A DNA stretch of 13,717 bases. Source: Thermoanaerobaculaceae bacterium. GTDB lineage: Bacteria > Acidobacteriota > Thermoanaerobaculia > Thermoanaerobaculales > Thermoanaerobaculaceae. Both the position numbers and the translations under genes were made by a program. The notes below the pieces were generated by a model that saw only the letters and a list, made by a program, of their open reading frames with translations, did no database searches and was not told the DNA's origin. Below, in pieces: positions 1-7,040 of the stretch (its first letter is position 1; every line of letters starts with the position of its first letter). The stretch spans positions 1 to 13,717 of the forward strand of contig JALHTD010000002.1 of the NCBI GenBank assembly GCA_022865555.1, given 5' to 3'.

Positions 1-2
1 CC

Positions 3-404
3 GCGAAGGAGCTGGCGCACCTGAGGCTCGAGCCGTGCGAGGTCGATGCCTGCCGCGAGCTGCTCGAGGCCCGGGACACGCCGGGCTCCCTCAGAGCCGA
101 GCGCGCGAAGATCCTGCTTCACGCGGCCGCGCTGCGCATCCGGCTGGACGACGAGGCTCGCGAGATCGACCGCCTCCAGAAGCGGGGCTCGGAGCACTTC
201 CCCGAGGCGCTTGAGCGCGCCTCGCAGTCGCTCCAGCGCGCCGCTGAAATGGACCGGCGGTTCAACTGGCTGATCGAGGACGCGCTCTACCGCGGCGACA
301 CCGAGCACCTCGAGAACATGTACCGGTGCCGCTTCCGCCTCATGCGTGCGTACTCCGGGCTCTGGCTGATCCACAACGAACGTGGCGGAATCTCCCCTTA
401 CTGA
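3..404 (+). CDS. 3' end of an unrecognised, probably alpha-helical protein (5' partial)
   Basis: An open frame enters from the window edge and stays open for 133 codons to a TGA at 402-404. The visible protein is rich in Leu, Arg, Glu and Ala with long amphipathic stretches, so it looks alpha-helical. No membrane segment or signal peptide is visible in this part. The C-terminal third has a distinctive Tyr/Arg-rich segment (LENMYRCRFRLMRAYSG, roughly 20 residues before the end). I do not recognise a family and assign no function. The last 23 bases overlap the GTG start of the FHA-RDD gene, which suggests co-transcription and possible coupling. Codon use is the same GC-rich style as its neighbours, and no other frame here gives a convincing protein. 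Confidence 0.7.
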   Translation, partial: AKELAHLRLEPCEVDACRELLEARDTPGSLRAERAKILLHAAALRIRLDDEAREIDRLQKRGSEHFPEALERASQSLQRAAEMDRRFNWLIEDALYRGDTEHLENMYRCRFRLMRAYSGLWLIHNERGGISPY

Positions 405-1230
405 GCGTCGCCCACTCCGCCTTCGGCTGGGTGAGGTGACCTTCCCCCTGGACATCGAGAAGCTGGTGGTCGGGCGCAGCCGGTCCTGCGATATCCGGCT
501 GCGCGAGGACTCGGTCTCACGCCTGCACGCGGCGCTCGTCTGGCGCGGCGACGAGCTCGTCGTGGAGGACCTGGGCTCCTCCAACGGCACGTTCGTCAAC
601 GGCGAGCGGGTGCTCTCGCCCCGCACCGTCGTTGCGGGCGATACTGTTCGCTTCGGCAACCTGCGCGGCGCGGTGGAGAGATCCGACGCCCCTCCGGCCA
701 GCGCCGACTCCAGGCCCGACTATGACTACACCGTTGGTCTCATGCCAGGCAAGCCTGCGGGGTTCGGATGGCGCCTGCTGGCGATGATCACCGACGTGCT
801 GCTGTTCGCGGCCGGCTCTCTAATCCCATTCAGCCCGCTTCTCGCGACGCTGCTGGTCGAGCGCTTTCTGCTTTCCCCCGAAGCCCTGCCGCCGAGCCTG
901 CAGACGAAGTCCCTGATCGAGGGCGGCTGTGCGGTGCTCTGGGTCGTCTTCGCCTTCTACTACGTCGTCCACGGTTGGGCGCGGCGCGGCGGCACGCCGG
1001 GTCTGCGGCTCTGGGGCTTGCGCCTCCTGGACTATCGGCAAAGGCTTCCGATCGGGTACCCGCGCGCGCTCCTCCGCCTGGCGGCCCTCCTCGTCACCGT
1101 TCTCACTCTAGGGCTGGGCTATCTCCTGATCCCTTTTCGGCGTGACCGCAAGGCGCTGCACGACCTGCTTGCCGGGACGCTTGTGACGCACCGCGCCACG
1201 CCGCTTGGTCGGACCGCGTCGCGCGCGTAG
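382..1230 (+). CDS. FHA domain-RDD family membrane protein
   Basis: The 282-residue protein has two modules. Residues about 13-98 are a forkhead-associated domain with the expected phosphothreonine-binding motifs: GRS at 31-33, SRLH at 46-49 and GSSNGTFVNG at 65-74. Residues about 126-275 are an RDD membrane domain, with the Arg131/Asp138 pair at the start of the first membrane helix, helices near 133-158, 182-199 and 231-251, and the typical TPGLRLWGLRLL (205-216) and DRKALHDLLAGT (255-266) motifs. FHA domains bind Thr-phosphorylated proteins; the role of RDD domains is poorly defined, and transport has been proposed for some. The GTG start at 382 is the only start that keeps the FHA domain intact, and it overlaps the preceding gene by 23 bases. 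tolQ begins 9 bases after the stop, so a link to the Tol-Pal machine is plausible but inferred from position only. Confidence 0.9.
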   Translation: MAESPLTERRPLRLRLGEVTFPLDIEKLVVGRSRSCDIRLREDSVSRLHAALVWRGDELVVEDLGSSNGTFVNGERVLSPRTVVAGDTVRFGNLRGAVERSDAPPASADSRPDYDYTVGLMPGKPAGFGWRLLAMITDVLLFAAGSLIPFSPLLATLLVERFLLSPEALPPSLQTKSLIEGGCAVLWVVFAFYYVVHGWARRGGTPGLRLWGLRLLDYRQRLPIGYPRALLRLAALLVTVLTLGLGYLLIPFRRDRKALHDLLAGTLVTHRATPLGRTASRA

Positions 1231-1239
1231 AATTCTCTC

Positions 1240-1911
1240 GTGAACGAGATCATGCAAGCGTTCGGTACCACCGGCTGGGTGGCGAAGTTCGTGCTGGCGA
1301 TCCTCGCCGTGTTCTCGCTCGTCTCGTGGACGCTGATGATCCTCAAGGTAAGCCAGCTCCGCCAGACCGACAGCGACAACCGATCCTTCCTCGACGAGTT
1401 CCGCCGCGCCACGCGGCTGGCCGACGTCCAGGCGGCGGCCACCAGAACACCGGCCGCGCCGCTCGCGGGGATGTTCAGGGCCGGGTTTCTTGAGCTCGAG
1501 GCGCAAGTCAGGGTGCTCCAGCGCACGGGGCAGTCAGGCGGCCAGATCAAGAGCCTGGTCGCGGTGGAGCGCGCACTCCAGCGCGCGATCGGGATCGAGG
1601 GAGCCAAGCTGCAGCGGTTCCTCCCGTTCCTGGCAACCACCGCCTCCGCCACCCCGTTCATCGGCCTGTTCGGAACCGTCTGGGGGATCATGAACACGTT
1701 TCGGGCCATCGCCGTGAGCGGGTCGACCTCGATCGTCACGGTCGCTCCCGGGATCGCGGAGGCCCTCGTCAACACCGCCGCCGGCCTCGCTGCGGCCATC
1801 CCGGCCGTGATCGCCTACAACGCCTTCCTTGGGGCACTGCGTCGCCAGCGCGGGCTGATGGAGGACTTCCTGCTCGAGTTCCTGAACCTCACCGAGCGTA
1901 CCTTTACCTGA
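1240..1911 (+). CDS. tolQ: TolQ/ExbB-family proton channel subunit
   Basis: The 223-residue protein matches the MotA/TolQ/ExbB family in length and layout. Membrane helices lie at about 12-34, 127-153 and 174-198, with a cytoplasmic loop between the first two. The segment after residue 130 (TTASATPFIGLFGTVWGIM) is the family's characteristic second helix, and NTAAGLAAAIPAVIAYN forms the third. TolQ multimers surround a TolR dimer in the inner membrane and use the proton gradient to move TolA. Being followed by tolR, a TolA-like gene, tolB and pal makes TolQ much more likely than ExbB. The GTG at 1240 lies 9 bases after the preceding stop; an in-frame ATG at 1252 would remove four residues. 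Neither has a strong Shine-Dalgarno sequence, so the exact start is uncertain. Confidence 0.95.
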   Translation: MNEIMQAFGTTGWVAKFVLAILAVFSLVSWTLMILKVSQLRQTDSDNRSFLDEFRRATRLADVQAAATRTPAAPLAGMFRAGFLELEAQVRVLQRTGQSGGQIKSLVAVERALQRAIGIEGAKLQRFLPFLATTASATPFIGLFGTVWGIMNTFRAIAVSGSTSIVTVAPGIAEALVNTAAGLAAAIPAVIAYNAFLGALRRQRGLMEDFLLEFLNLTERTFT

Positions 1912-1924
1912 GCGGGGTGACGCG

Positions 1925-2338
1925 ATGGCCTTCCGGACCTCCACGGAGTTCGACAACCTGGCCGAGATCAACAACACGCCTCTCGTCGACGTGATGCTGG
2001 TGCTCCTGATCATCTTCATCGTCACCTCCCCGATGCTGGTCCAGGGCCTCCAGGTCGAGCTTCCCCGCCAGGCCGCCGGCCCGCTGAAGCAGAAGGGACC
2101 CGAGCCGATCGTGCTGACTCTCACGCGCGACCGTCTCGTGCTCGTGGGCGACCAGCCTGTGCACCCGAAGCTGCTCGCGCAGCGGCTGGGACCCCTTCTT
2201 GCGGGCGGGCCTCGACCGGTGTACCTCAAGGGGGATCAGCAGCTCCCCTACGGCTTCGTCATCGACGTTTTGGCCACCCTCAACCGCATGGGGGTCGAGG
2301 AGATCGGGATGGTCACCGTGCCTCCGGAGACGAGATGA
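1925..2338 (+). CDS. tolR: TolR/ExbD-family proton channel subunit
   Basis: The 137-residue protein has the ExbD/TolR architecture: a short cytoplasmic N-terminus, one membrane helix at about 19-39 and a periplasmic C-terminal domain. The helix starts with NTPLVDVMLVLLIIF, which contains the conserved Asp22 that takes part in proton translocation with TolQ in this family. The segment after the helix (GLQVELPRQA) also matches the family. It starts 13 bases after tolQ with a purine-rich stretch upstream. Its TGA lies within the ATGA that starts the next gene, a 4-base overlap typical of coupled translation. The C-terminus (VEEIGMVTVPPE) resembles the usual ExbD/TolR ending. Context favours TolR over ExbD. 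Confidence 0.95.
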   Translation: MAFRTSTEFDNLAEINNTPLVDVMLVLLIIFIVTSPMLVQGLQVELPRQAAGPLKQKGPEPIVLTLTRDRLVLVGDQPVHPKLLAQRLGPLLAGGPRPVYLKGDQQLPYGFVIDVLATLNRMGVEEIGMVTVPPETR

Positions 2339-3060
2339 TCGATCCCGTGAGCGAGGAGCTGGAGCGCCGGTCCCACCTCGATCTGCCGTGGCGGTGGGCA
2401 ATGCTGGGCGCATTCGGCCTCCACCTCGCCGTGGCGGGCACGCTGGTCCTCGCCCCTTCCCACAGACAGCGGGCCCTCATGCTCCCGAGGGTGCAGGTGC
2501 GGCTCTTGGCGGCACCGGTCGCCCCCGCCGGAGCCCAGCGCAGCGCCTCCGCCCCCGCCCAGGCGCCGGCCAAGGCGCTTGTCCCCGCCAAGCCTTCCAA
2601 AGCGTCTTCCAAGCCGGCCGCCGAGCCCCCGCCGCGTCACCCCCTTCCCGGCAATAAGGCGGTGCACGAAGCCCCCCCCGAAACCGAGCAGGCACCCGCC
2701 CAGCCGCCACTTCCGGGCGCTGCCGGGCAGGTCGCTTCCTCGTCCGCCGGGATCGCGCTGGGCGTCGCGAGCGGCGGCGGAGAGGAGAGCTTCCCGTTCG
2801 CCTACTACCTGAACCGGGTGCTGGCACTCATCGAGAGCAACTGGTTCCGGCCCCCCGCCCCGACCGACACCCGCTGCCGCATCCGCTGCGTCATCGACAG
2901 GGCCGGGCGCCTGGTGGAGGCCGGTCTCGAGCAGGAGAGCGCTTCGGCGGCATTCGACAGGGCCGCCCTGCGGGCGGTGTATGCTGCGGCACCGTTGCCG
3001 CCGCTGCCCCAGGGTTTCGGCGGGACGACATTGACGCTGCACCTGGAGTTCGGGCCGTGA
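2335..3060 (+). CDS. tolA: TolA/TonB-like energy transducer with TonB C-terminal domain
   Basis: The 241-residue protein has one N-terminal membrane helix at about 21-41 containing His30 in GLHLAV, comparable to the conserved His of the TonB/TolA anchor helix. A Pro/Ala/Lys-rich segment at about 55-130 would span the periplasm, followed by a TonB-type C-terminal domain at about 152-240 (YYLNRVLALIESNW, then CVIDRAGRLVEAGLEQESAS and AFDRAALRAV). In the Tol system this protein couples TolQR movement to TolB/Pal. It is short compared with E. coli TolA, and the linker is proline-rich rather than a long Ala/Lys helix, so it could equally be annotated as a TonB-family protein. Position between tolR and tolB argues for the TolA role. 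Cys181 and Cys185 could form a disulfide. It overlaps tolR (ATGA) and tolB (GTGA) by four bases each. Confidence 0.88.
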   Translation: MIDPVSEELERRSHLDLPWRWAMLGAFGLHLAVAGTLVLAPSHRQRALMLPRVQVRLLAAPVAPAGAQRSASAPAQAPAKALVPAKPSKASSKPAAEPPPRHPLPGNKAVHEAPPETEQAPAQPPLPGAAGQVASSSAGIALGVASGGGEESFPFAYYLNRVLALIESNWFRPPAPTDTRCRIRCVIDRAGRLVEAGLEQESASAAFDRAALRAVYAAAPLPPLPQGFGGTTLTLHLEFGP

Positions 3061-4352
3061 AGCAACGAATTCCGCTCGTCTGCACCCTCGCCCTCGCCAC
3101 CGCACTGGCGCCGCCCGCGGCCGCACAGGAGGAGGTCTACCTCAAGGTCACCAGCCCTGGCCTCACGCGCGTGATGATCGCGCTTCCGGGGTTTCCCGCC
3201 CGCCCCGGGACCGACCAGGCAGCCGCCGCCAGCTTGGTGGCCACGCTGCGCAAGGACCTGGACGAGACCGCGGCCGTCGGGCTCGTTCCCGAGGAAAACG
3301 CCAGGCTGGTGGTCGTGGACCCTGGAAACCCGACGCTCACCCGCCAGCGGTGGCGCGCCGTCGGTGCGCAGTTCCTTCTCGACGGCAGCCTCGCCGGGGC
3401 GAGCAACCAGATCGTCCTCGAGGTCCGCCTCTGGGATCTGACCTCGGGCGAGATCGCCTACTCGCGCCGGCTCCAGGGCTCCGTGGGTCTCGCGCCGACG
3501 ATCGCCCACACTCTTGCCAACGAGCTGGTGCACCTCTTCACGGGGCGACCCGGCCCTTTCCTCTCCCGGTTCGCGTTCGTGTCCGACCGCAGCGGCTCAA
3601 AGGAGATCTGGGTGATGCGCTGGGACGGGACCGAAGCGCAGCAGCTCACGAGCCACCGCTCGATCGCACTCTCCCCCGCCTGGTCGCCGGACGGAGATTG
3701 GCTGGCGTTCACCAGCTTCCTGCGCGGCAACCCCCAGCTCTTCATCCTCCGCCCCACCCAGGGCTACCTCAAGCCGCTCTCGAGCCTGCCCGGCGTCAAC
3801 TCGTCCCCGAGCTTCTCCCCGGATGGCAAGCTCATCGCCTTCGCGGCCGGCGACGACGGGAACACGGACGTCTGGGTAGTCCCGGCCGAAGGGGGCACAC
3901 CCGAGAGGCTCACCCACACGATCGGGATCAGCACGCAGCCCGCGTGGTCACCGAGCGGCCGACAGATCGTGTTCACCTCCGCGGTCGGAGGCACGCCCCA
4001 GCTCTACGTCATGGACACAGAGGGTACCAACATCCGCCGCCTGACCTTCGAGGACAAGTTCGCGGACGAGGCGGCGTGGGCCCCGGACGGCGTGCGCATC
4101 GCCTACACCACGCTGGTCGAGGGCCTTTTTCAGATCGCGATCCTGGATCTGAGGACCAACACCCGGTCCGTGGTCGCGGGGCCAGGCAACAACGAGTCGC
4201 CTTGCTGGTCGCCCGACGGCACGGTCCTGGCGTTCGTGTCCAACCGCACCGGTGCGAAGCAGATCTTCATGACCGACCCGGCAGGGCGGCCGCGGCAGAT
4301 CACGACCGAGGGGAACAACGTACAGCCGGCGTGGGTGGCTCAGGTCCAGTGA
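3057..4352 (+). CDS. tolB: Tol-Pal system periplasmic beta-propeller protein TolB
   Basis: The 431-residue protein has a cleavable signal peptide (positive start MKQR, hydrophobic core to about residue 19, likely cleavage after Ala23 in PPAAA-QEE). An N-terminal alpha/beta domain follows to about residue 165, then a WD40-like propeller with repeated blade motifs: AWSPDG at 210-215, and later SFSPDG, AWSPSG, AWAPDG and CWSPDG, each followed by a hydrophobic strand. The order and length match TolB. The protein sits in the periplasm, binds Pal and contacts TolA. Translation starts at a GTG that overlaps the preceding stop (GTGA), so coupling is likely. A 58-base gap with a possible promoter separates it from pal. 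No defects are visible. Confidence 0.96.
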   Translation: MKQRIPLVCTLALATALAPPAAAQEEVYLKVTSPGLTRVMIALPGFPARPGTDQAAAASLVATLRKDLDETAAVGLVPEENARLVVVDPGNPTLTRQRWRAVGAQFLLDGSLAGASNQIVLEVRLWDLTSGEIAYSRRLQGSVGLAPTIAHTLANELVHLFTGRPGPFLSRFAFVSDRSGSKEIWVMRWDGTEAQQLTSHRSIALSPAWSPDGDWLAFTSFLRGNPQLFILRPTQGYLKPLSSLPGVNSSPSFSPDGKLIAFAAGDDGNTDVWVVPAEGGTPERLTHTIGISTQPAWSPSGRQIVFTSAVGGTPQLYVMDTEGTNIRRLTFEDKFADEAAWAPDGVRIAYTTLVEGLFQIAILDLRTNTRSVVAGPGNNESPCWSPDGTVLAFVSNRTGAKQIFMTDPAGRPRQITTEGNNVQPAWVAQVQ

Positions 4353-4357
4353 TTTGG

Positions 4358-4370
4358 CTTGTCGAACAAG
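4358..4370. repeat. Short inverted repeat between tolB and pal
   Basis: CTTGT (4358-4362) and ACAAG (4366-4370) form a perfect 5-bp inverted repeat around CGA. No T-run follows, so it is not an intrinsic terminator. It overlaps the proposed -35 region of the pal promoter and could be an operator half-site pair; that is inference from position. Confidence 0.35.
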
Positions 4371-4386
4371 TCAATGTTGGTGTAAA
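4359..4386 (+). promoter_or_regulatory. Candidate sigma-70-type promoter for pal
   Basis: TTGTCG at 4359-4364 and TGTAAA at 4381-4386 are separated by 16 bases and could serve as -35 and -10 elements. The segment is AT-richer than its surroundings and is the largest gap in the Tol block after tolB. Transcription would start about 18-20 bases before the pal start. Both hexamers are imperfect, so this is only a candidate. Confidence 0.35.
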
Positions 4387-4410
4387 GTCACCGCGTCGAA
4401 AGGAGGCGCC

Positions 4411-5010
4411 GTGTCTAGGCTCTGGACCAACAAACCTTTGGCCCTTGCCCTGTGCGCCTGCGTGGCGTTCACATTCTCATGCGCGCATCGCAAGGCTGTT
4501 GTGGCGCCCGAGCCTCCGAGTGAGGCTTCGGCCGAGGCGAAAACAGCCCCGCAGCCTCCCGGCGAGGGCACGACCGTGGTGGGCCCCGAGCCTCGCGTTG
4601 CTGCGGCCGGCCACCCCGAGAGCGGCGTCACGACCAGCGAGCTGCCTGCGGACCTGGAGGAGCTGAACAAGGCCGGGTACCTGAAGGATGCCTTCTTCGA
4701 CACCAACAAGTCCGAGCTCCGGCCCGACGCGCGCGAGACCCTGGCGGCCGACGCCGCCTGGCTCAAGGAGCACCCCACGGTGAAGATCCTCATCGAGGGG
4801 CACTGTGACGAGCACAACACCGCGGAGTACAATCTCGCGCTGGGCTGGCGCCGGGCCAACGCTGCGAAGGATTACCTGGTTTCGCTCGCCGTGGCGGCGG
4901 ACCGAATAGCAACGATTTCCTACGGTGAGGAGCGCCCGTTCGGTACCTGTCACGATGAGAGCTGCTGGTCGCAGAACCGTCGTGTGCACTTCGTGATCAC
5001 GGCGCGATGA
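4411..5010 (+). CDS. pal: Peptidoglycan-associated outer-membrane lipoprotein Pal
   Basis: The GTG at 4411 is preceded by AAGGAGG about seven bases upstream, a near-ideal ribosome binding site, and gives 199 residues. An upstream in-frame TTG at 4354 would add 19 residues that do not look like a signal peptide. The N-terminus (MSRLWTNKPLALALCACVAF) is a lipoprotein-type signal peptide with the probable lipidated cysteine at 24 in FTFSC; this lipobox is weaker than usual. A Pro/Ala-rich tether is followed by an OmpA-like domain at about 90-198 with FFDTNKSELRPDA, EGHCDEHNTAEYN (129-141) and LGWRRANA. Asp133 and the RR pair at 147-148 correspond to the diaminopimelate-contacting residues of the family. 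Pal holds the outer membrane to peptidoglycan and binds TolB. Its stop overlaps an in-frame alternative start of cpoB. Confidence 0.95.
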   Translation: MSRLWTNKPLALALCACVAFTFSCAHRKAVVAPEPPSEASAEAKTAPQPPGEGTTVVGPEPRVAAAGHPESGVTTSELPADLEELNKAGYLKDAFFDTNKSELRPDARETLAADAAWLKEHPTVKILIEGHCDEHNTAEYNLALGWRRANAAKDYLVSLAVAADRIATISYGEERPFGTCHDESCWSQNRRVHFVITAR

Positions 5011-5021
5011 GGAGGTGGCGT

Positions 5022-5828
5022 ATGCGTTGGCTGGCTTTGCCTGCGCTGGCAGTGGCAGCAGTGGGGTGCGTATCGAGCAGTGACACCGACCTCCTGCACC
5101 GCGAGATCACTGACGTCTCGCGGCAGGTCGAGAACCTCAGCAGGCAGTCCCCCGGCAAGGAGGAGCTGCAGACGATGAGCGTCAGGCTCACCGCCCAGAG
5201 CGCCCAGGTCCTCAAGTCCAACGCGGACATCCAAGCCCAGTTGCAACAGCTGCGTGACCAGATCCAGGCCCTGCAGGCCACCCTGGAGTCCAACAGCCAG
5301 CGACTGGCCTCGCTGTCCAACGAGCTTGCCGCCACCCCGGAGCGGCTGGGCGGGTTGCCCGCCGCCCCAGCAGCGGCGGCTGCCGGGGGCGCCGCAGGAG
5401 CAGCACTGGCCGCGCCGGGAGCCCCGGCGGCCGGACGCACGGCCGAGCCCACGCAGCTGTACAACACGGCGTACGAGGACTACCTCCGCGGCAACTTCGA
5501 CCTGGCCATCCAGGGTTTTCGCGACTACGCGAACCGGTACCCGAACACCGAACTCGCCGACAACGCGTTGTACTGGATCGGCGAGTGCTACTACTCCAAG
5601 AAGTCCTACAAGGAAGCGATCGAAGCCTTCACACAGCTTCTGAACACGTACAAGACGTCCGACAAGGCGGCCGGGGCGCTGCTCAAGAAAGGCCTCGCCT
5701 ACCTCGAGCTGGGCGACCGTTCCCAGGCCGTCATCAACCTTCAGTACGTCCTTTACGAGCATCCGGGTACGAAGGAAGCCGAGCTGGCACGCTCGAAGCT
5801 TGCCGGCCTCGGCGTCAAGGTCAAGTAG
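5022..5828 (+). CDS. cpoB: CpoB/YbgF-type coiled-coil TPR protein, predicted lipoprotein
   Basis: The ATG at 5022 has GAGGAGG about six bases upstream, so it is preferred to the ATG at 5007 that overlaps the pal stop; the product is 268 residues. The N-terminus MRWLALPALAVAAVGC contains an acceptable lipobox (AVG-C16), so it is probably a lipoprotein. Residues about 21-105 are a Gln/Leu/Ser-rich predicted coiled coil (for example IQAQLQQLRDQIQALQ). A low-complexity Ala/Pro linker lies near 112-142, and three TPR-like repeats occupy about 145-262, beginning LYNTAYEDYLRGNFDLAIQGF. CpoB coordinates peptidoglycan synthesis with Tol-mediated outer-membrane constriction in E. coli. The proteobacterial protein is periplasmic; the lipid anchor here is a variation predicted from the lipobox. 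Confidence 0.93.
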   Translation: MRWLALPALAVAAVGCVSSSDTDLLHREITDVSRQVENLSRQSPGKEELQTMSVRLTAQSAQVLKSNADIQAQLQQLRDQIQALQATLESNSQRLASLSNELAATPERLGGLPAAPAAAAAGGAAGAALAAPGAPAAGRTAEPTQLYNTAYEDYLRGNFDLAIQGFRDYANRYPNTELADNALYWIGECYYSKKSYKEAIEAFTQLLNTYKTSDKAAGALLKKGLAYLELGDRSQAVINLQYVLYEHPGTKEAELARSKLAGLGVKVK

Positions 5829-5849
5829 CCGCGATTCAAGGGAGAGTTC

Positions 5850-6131
5850 ATGGCAAAGAGGATCAAGTCGGGTTTGAAGCGTCGCCGTCAGGATGAGGTG
5901 CGTCGTCAGCGGAACCGCGCGGTGCGCACGCGGGTGCGCAACGCGATGAAGGCGCTGCGCGCCGCGATCGCCGGTGGCGATGCCGCGGCGGTGAAGGAGC
6001 TGCTGCCGCGCACCGTGTCGGCCATTGACGGCGGCGTGCGCAAGGGAGTGTTCCACCGCAACACCGCGTCGCGCTACAAGTCGCACCTCACCGCCCAGGC
6101 GAACTCGGTGCTGCAGGCCAAGCAGGGCTAG
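5850..6131 (+). CDS. rpsT: 30S ribosomal protein bS20
   Basis: The 93-residue, strongly basic protein begins MAKRIKSGLKRRRQDEVRRQ and ends TASRYKSHLTAQANSVL, both typical of bS20, and its length fits the family (about 85-95 residues). bS20 binds 16S rRNA early in small-subunit assembly. A GGGAG ribosome binding site precedes the ATG by about seven bases. The gene follows cpoB after a 21-base gap with no visible terminator and precedes purC by three bases, so it may share the Tol-Pal transcript. In E. coli rpsT has its own promoters and self-regulated translation. No clear separate promoter is visible here. Confidence 0.97.
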   Translation: MAKRIKSGLKRRRQDEVRRQRNRAVRTRVRNAMKALRAAIAGGDAAAVKELLPRTVSAIDGGVRKGVFHRNTASRYKSHLTAQANSVLQAKQG

Positions 6132-6132
6132 C

Positions 6133-6152
6133 CGGTGCCCGGGCCGGCACCG
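6133..6152 (+). promoter_or_regulatory. Hairpin enclosing the purC start codon
   Basis: CGGTGCC (6133-6139) and GGCACCG (6146-6152) form a perfect 7-bp GC-rich stem with a 6-base loop. The purC GTG (6135-6137) lies inside the 5' arm. Only three T residues follow, so an intrinsic terminator after rpsT is weak. Translation control of purC or partial termination are both possible. Confidence 0.45.
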
Positions 6153-7040
6153 TTTCCCACCGCCCCCCTGTTCCCTGAACAGCTGTCAAAGAGGGGGAAG
6201 GTCCGGGACGTGTACCGGGCGGGTGGAGACCGCCTGCTGGTCGTGGCGAGCGACCGCATCAGCGCCTTCGACGTGGTGCTCGACCCCGGCATCCCCGGCA
6301 AGGGCATCGTTCTCACGCAGCTCTCGAACTTCTGGTTCTCGACCCTCGCCGAGGTCGCGCCCCACCACGTGCTGGCAACGGAGCGCTCCGAGTTCCCGGA
6401 GCCCTTCGCGTCCGCGCCCCAGCTCGACCGCCGCGCGTGCCTCGTGCGGGCCGTCCGGATCGTCCCGGTGGAGTGCGTCGTGCGAGGCTACATCGTTGGC
6501 TCCGGGTGGAAGGAGTACCAGGCCAGGGGCAGCGTGTCGGGTGTGCCCTTGCCCGGCGGCCTGCGGCAGGCAGAGCGCCTTCCCAGCCCGGTTTTCACCC
6601 CGTCCACGAAGGCCGAGGTCGGCCACGACGAGAACATCACCTTCGAAGAGGTGGTGCGCAGGGTCGGCGGGGAGGTCGCGGAGACACTGCGCGAGCTCTC
6701 GCTGGAGCTCTACCGGCGGGCGGCTGCCGTCGCCGAGGCCCGCGGGATCATCATTGCGGACACCAAGTTCGAGTTCGGCCTGGATGAGCGGGGTCACCTG
6801 GTCTGGGCCGACGAGGCGCTCACGCCCGACTCCTCGCGCTTCTGGCCGGCGGACCAGTACCGGATCGGCAGCAACCCCCCCTCGTTCGACAAGCAGTTCG
6901 TGCGCGACTGGCTCGAGGGCTCGGGCTGGAACAAGCAGCCGCCGGCCCCGACGTTGCCGCCCGAAGTGGTCGCCGGGACCCAGGCGCTCTACCTCGAGGC
7001 GTACCGCCGCCTCACCGGCCGCGAGCTGAAGATCAGCTGA
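6135..7040 (+). CDS. purC: Phosphoribosylaminoimidazole-succinocarboxamide synthase (SAICAR synthetase)
   Basis: The 301-residue protein condenses CAIR with aspartate using ATP to make SAICAR in purine synthesis. Family motifs are present in order: RGKVRDVY at 20-27, ASDRISAFDVVLDPGIPGKG at 38-57, ECVVRGYIVGSGWKEY at 113-128, LPSPVFTPSTKAEVGHDENI at 149-168 and ADTKFEFGLDERG at 208-220. Length matches the longer, roughly 300-residue PurC type. The GTG at 6135 lies three bases after rpsT, has no strong ribosome binding site and is buried in a hairpin. It leaves 19 residues before the first conserved motif, as expected. The C-terminal Ser codon and TGA lie inside the first unit of the heptamer repeat that begins at 7034, so the repeat abuts or forms the end of the gene. 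Confidence 0.96.
   Translation: MPGPAPFPTAPLFPEQLSKRGKVRDVYRAGGDRLLVVASDRISAFDVVLDPGIPGKGIVLTQLSNFWFSTLAEVAPHHVLATERSEFPEPFASAPQLDRRACLVRAVRIVPVECVVRGYIVGSGWKEYQARGSVSGVPLPGGLRQAERLPSPVFTPSTKAEVGHDENITFEEVVRRVGGEVAETLRELSLELYRRAAAVAEARGIIIADTKFEFGLDERGHLVWADEALTPDSSRFWPADQYRIGSNPPSFDKQFVRDWLEGSGWNKQPPAPTLPPEVVAGTQALYLEAYRRLTGRELKIS

Noticed and set aside
3350..4666. A 438-codon plus-strand frame overlapping tolB and pal
   Set aside because: It is an alternative frame of tolB, rich in Arg, Pro, Gly and His as expected for a shadow in GC-rich DNA. The tolB frame has a signal peptide and propeller repeats.
4950..6086. A 378-codon minus-strand frame opposite cpoB and rpsT
   Set aside because: It is antisense to two well-supported genes, and its low-complexity Leu/Gly/Arg/Val content shows no motif.
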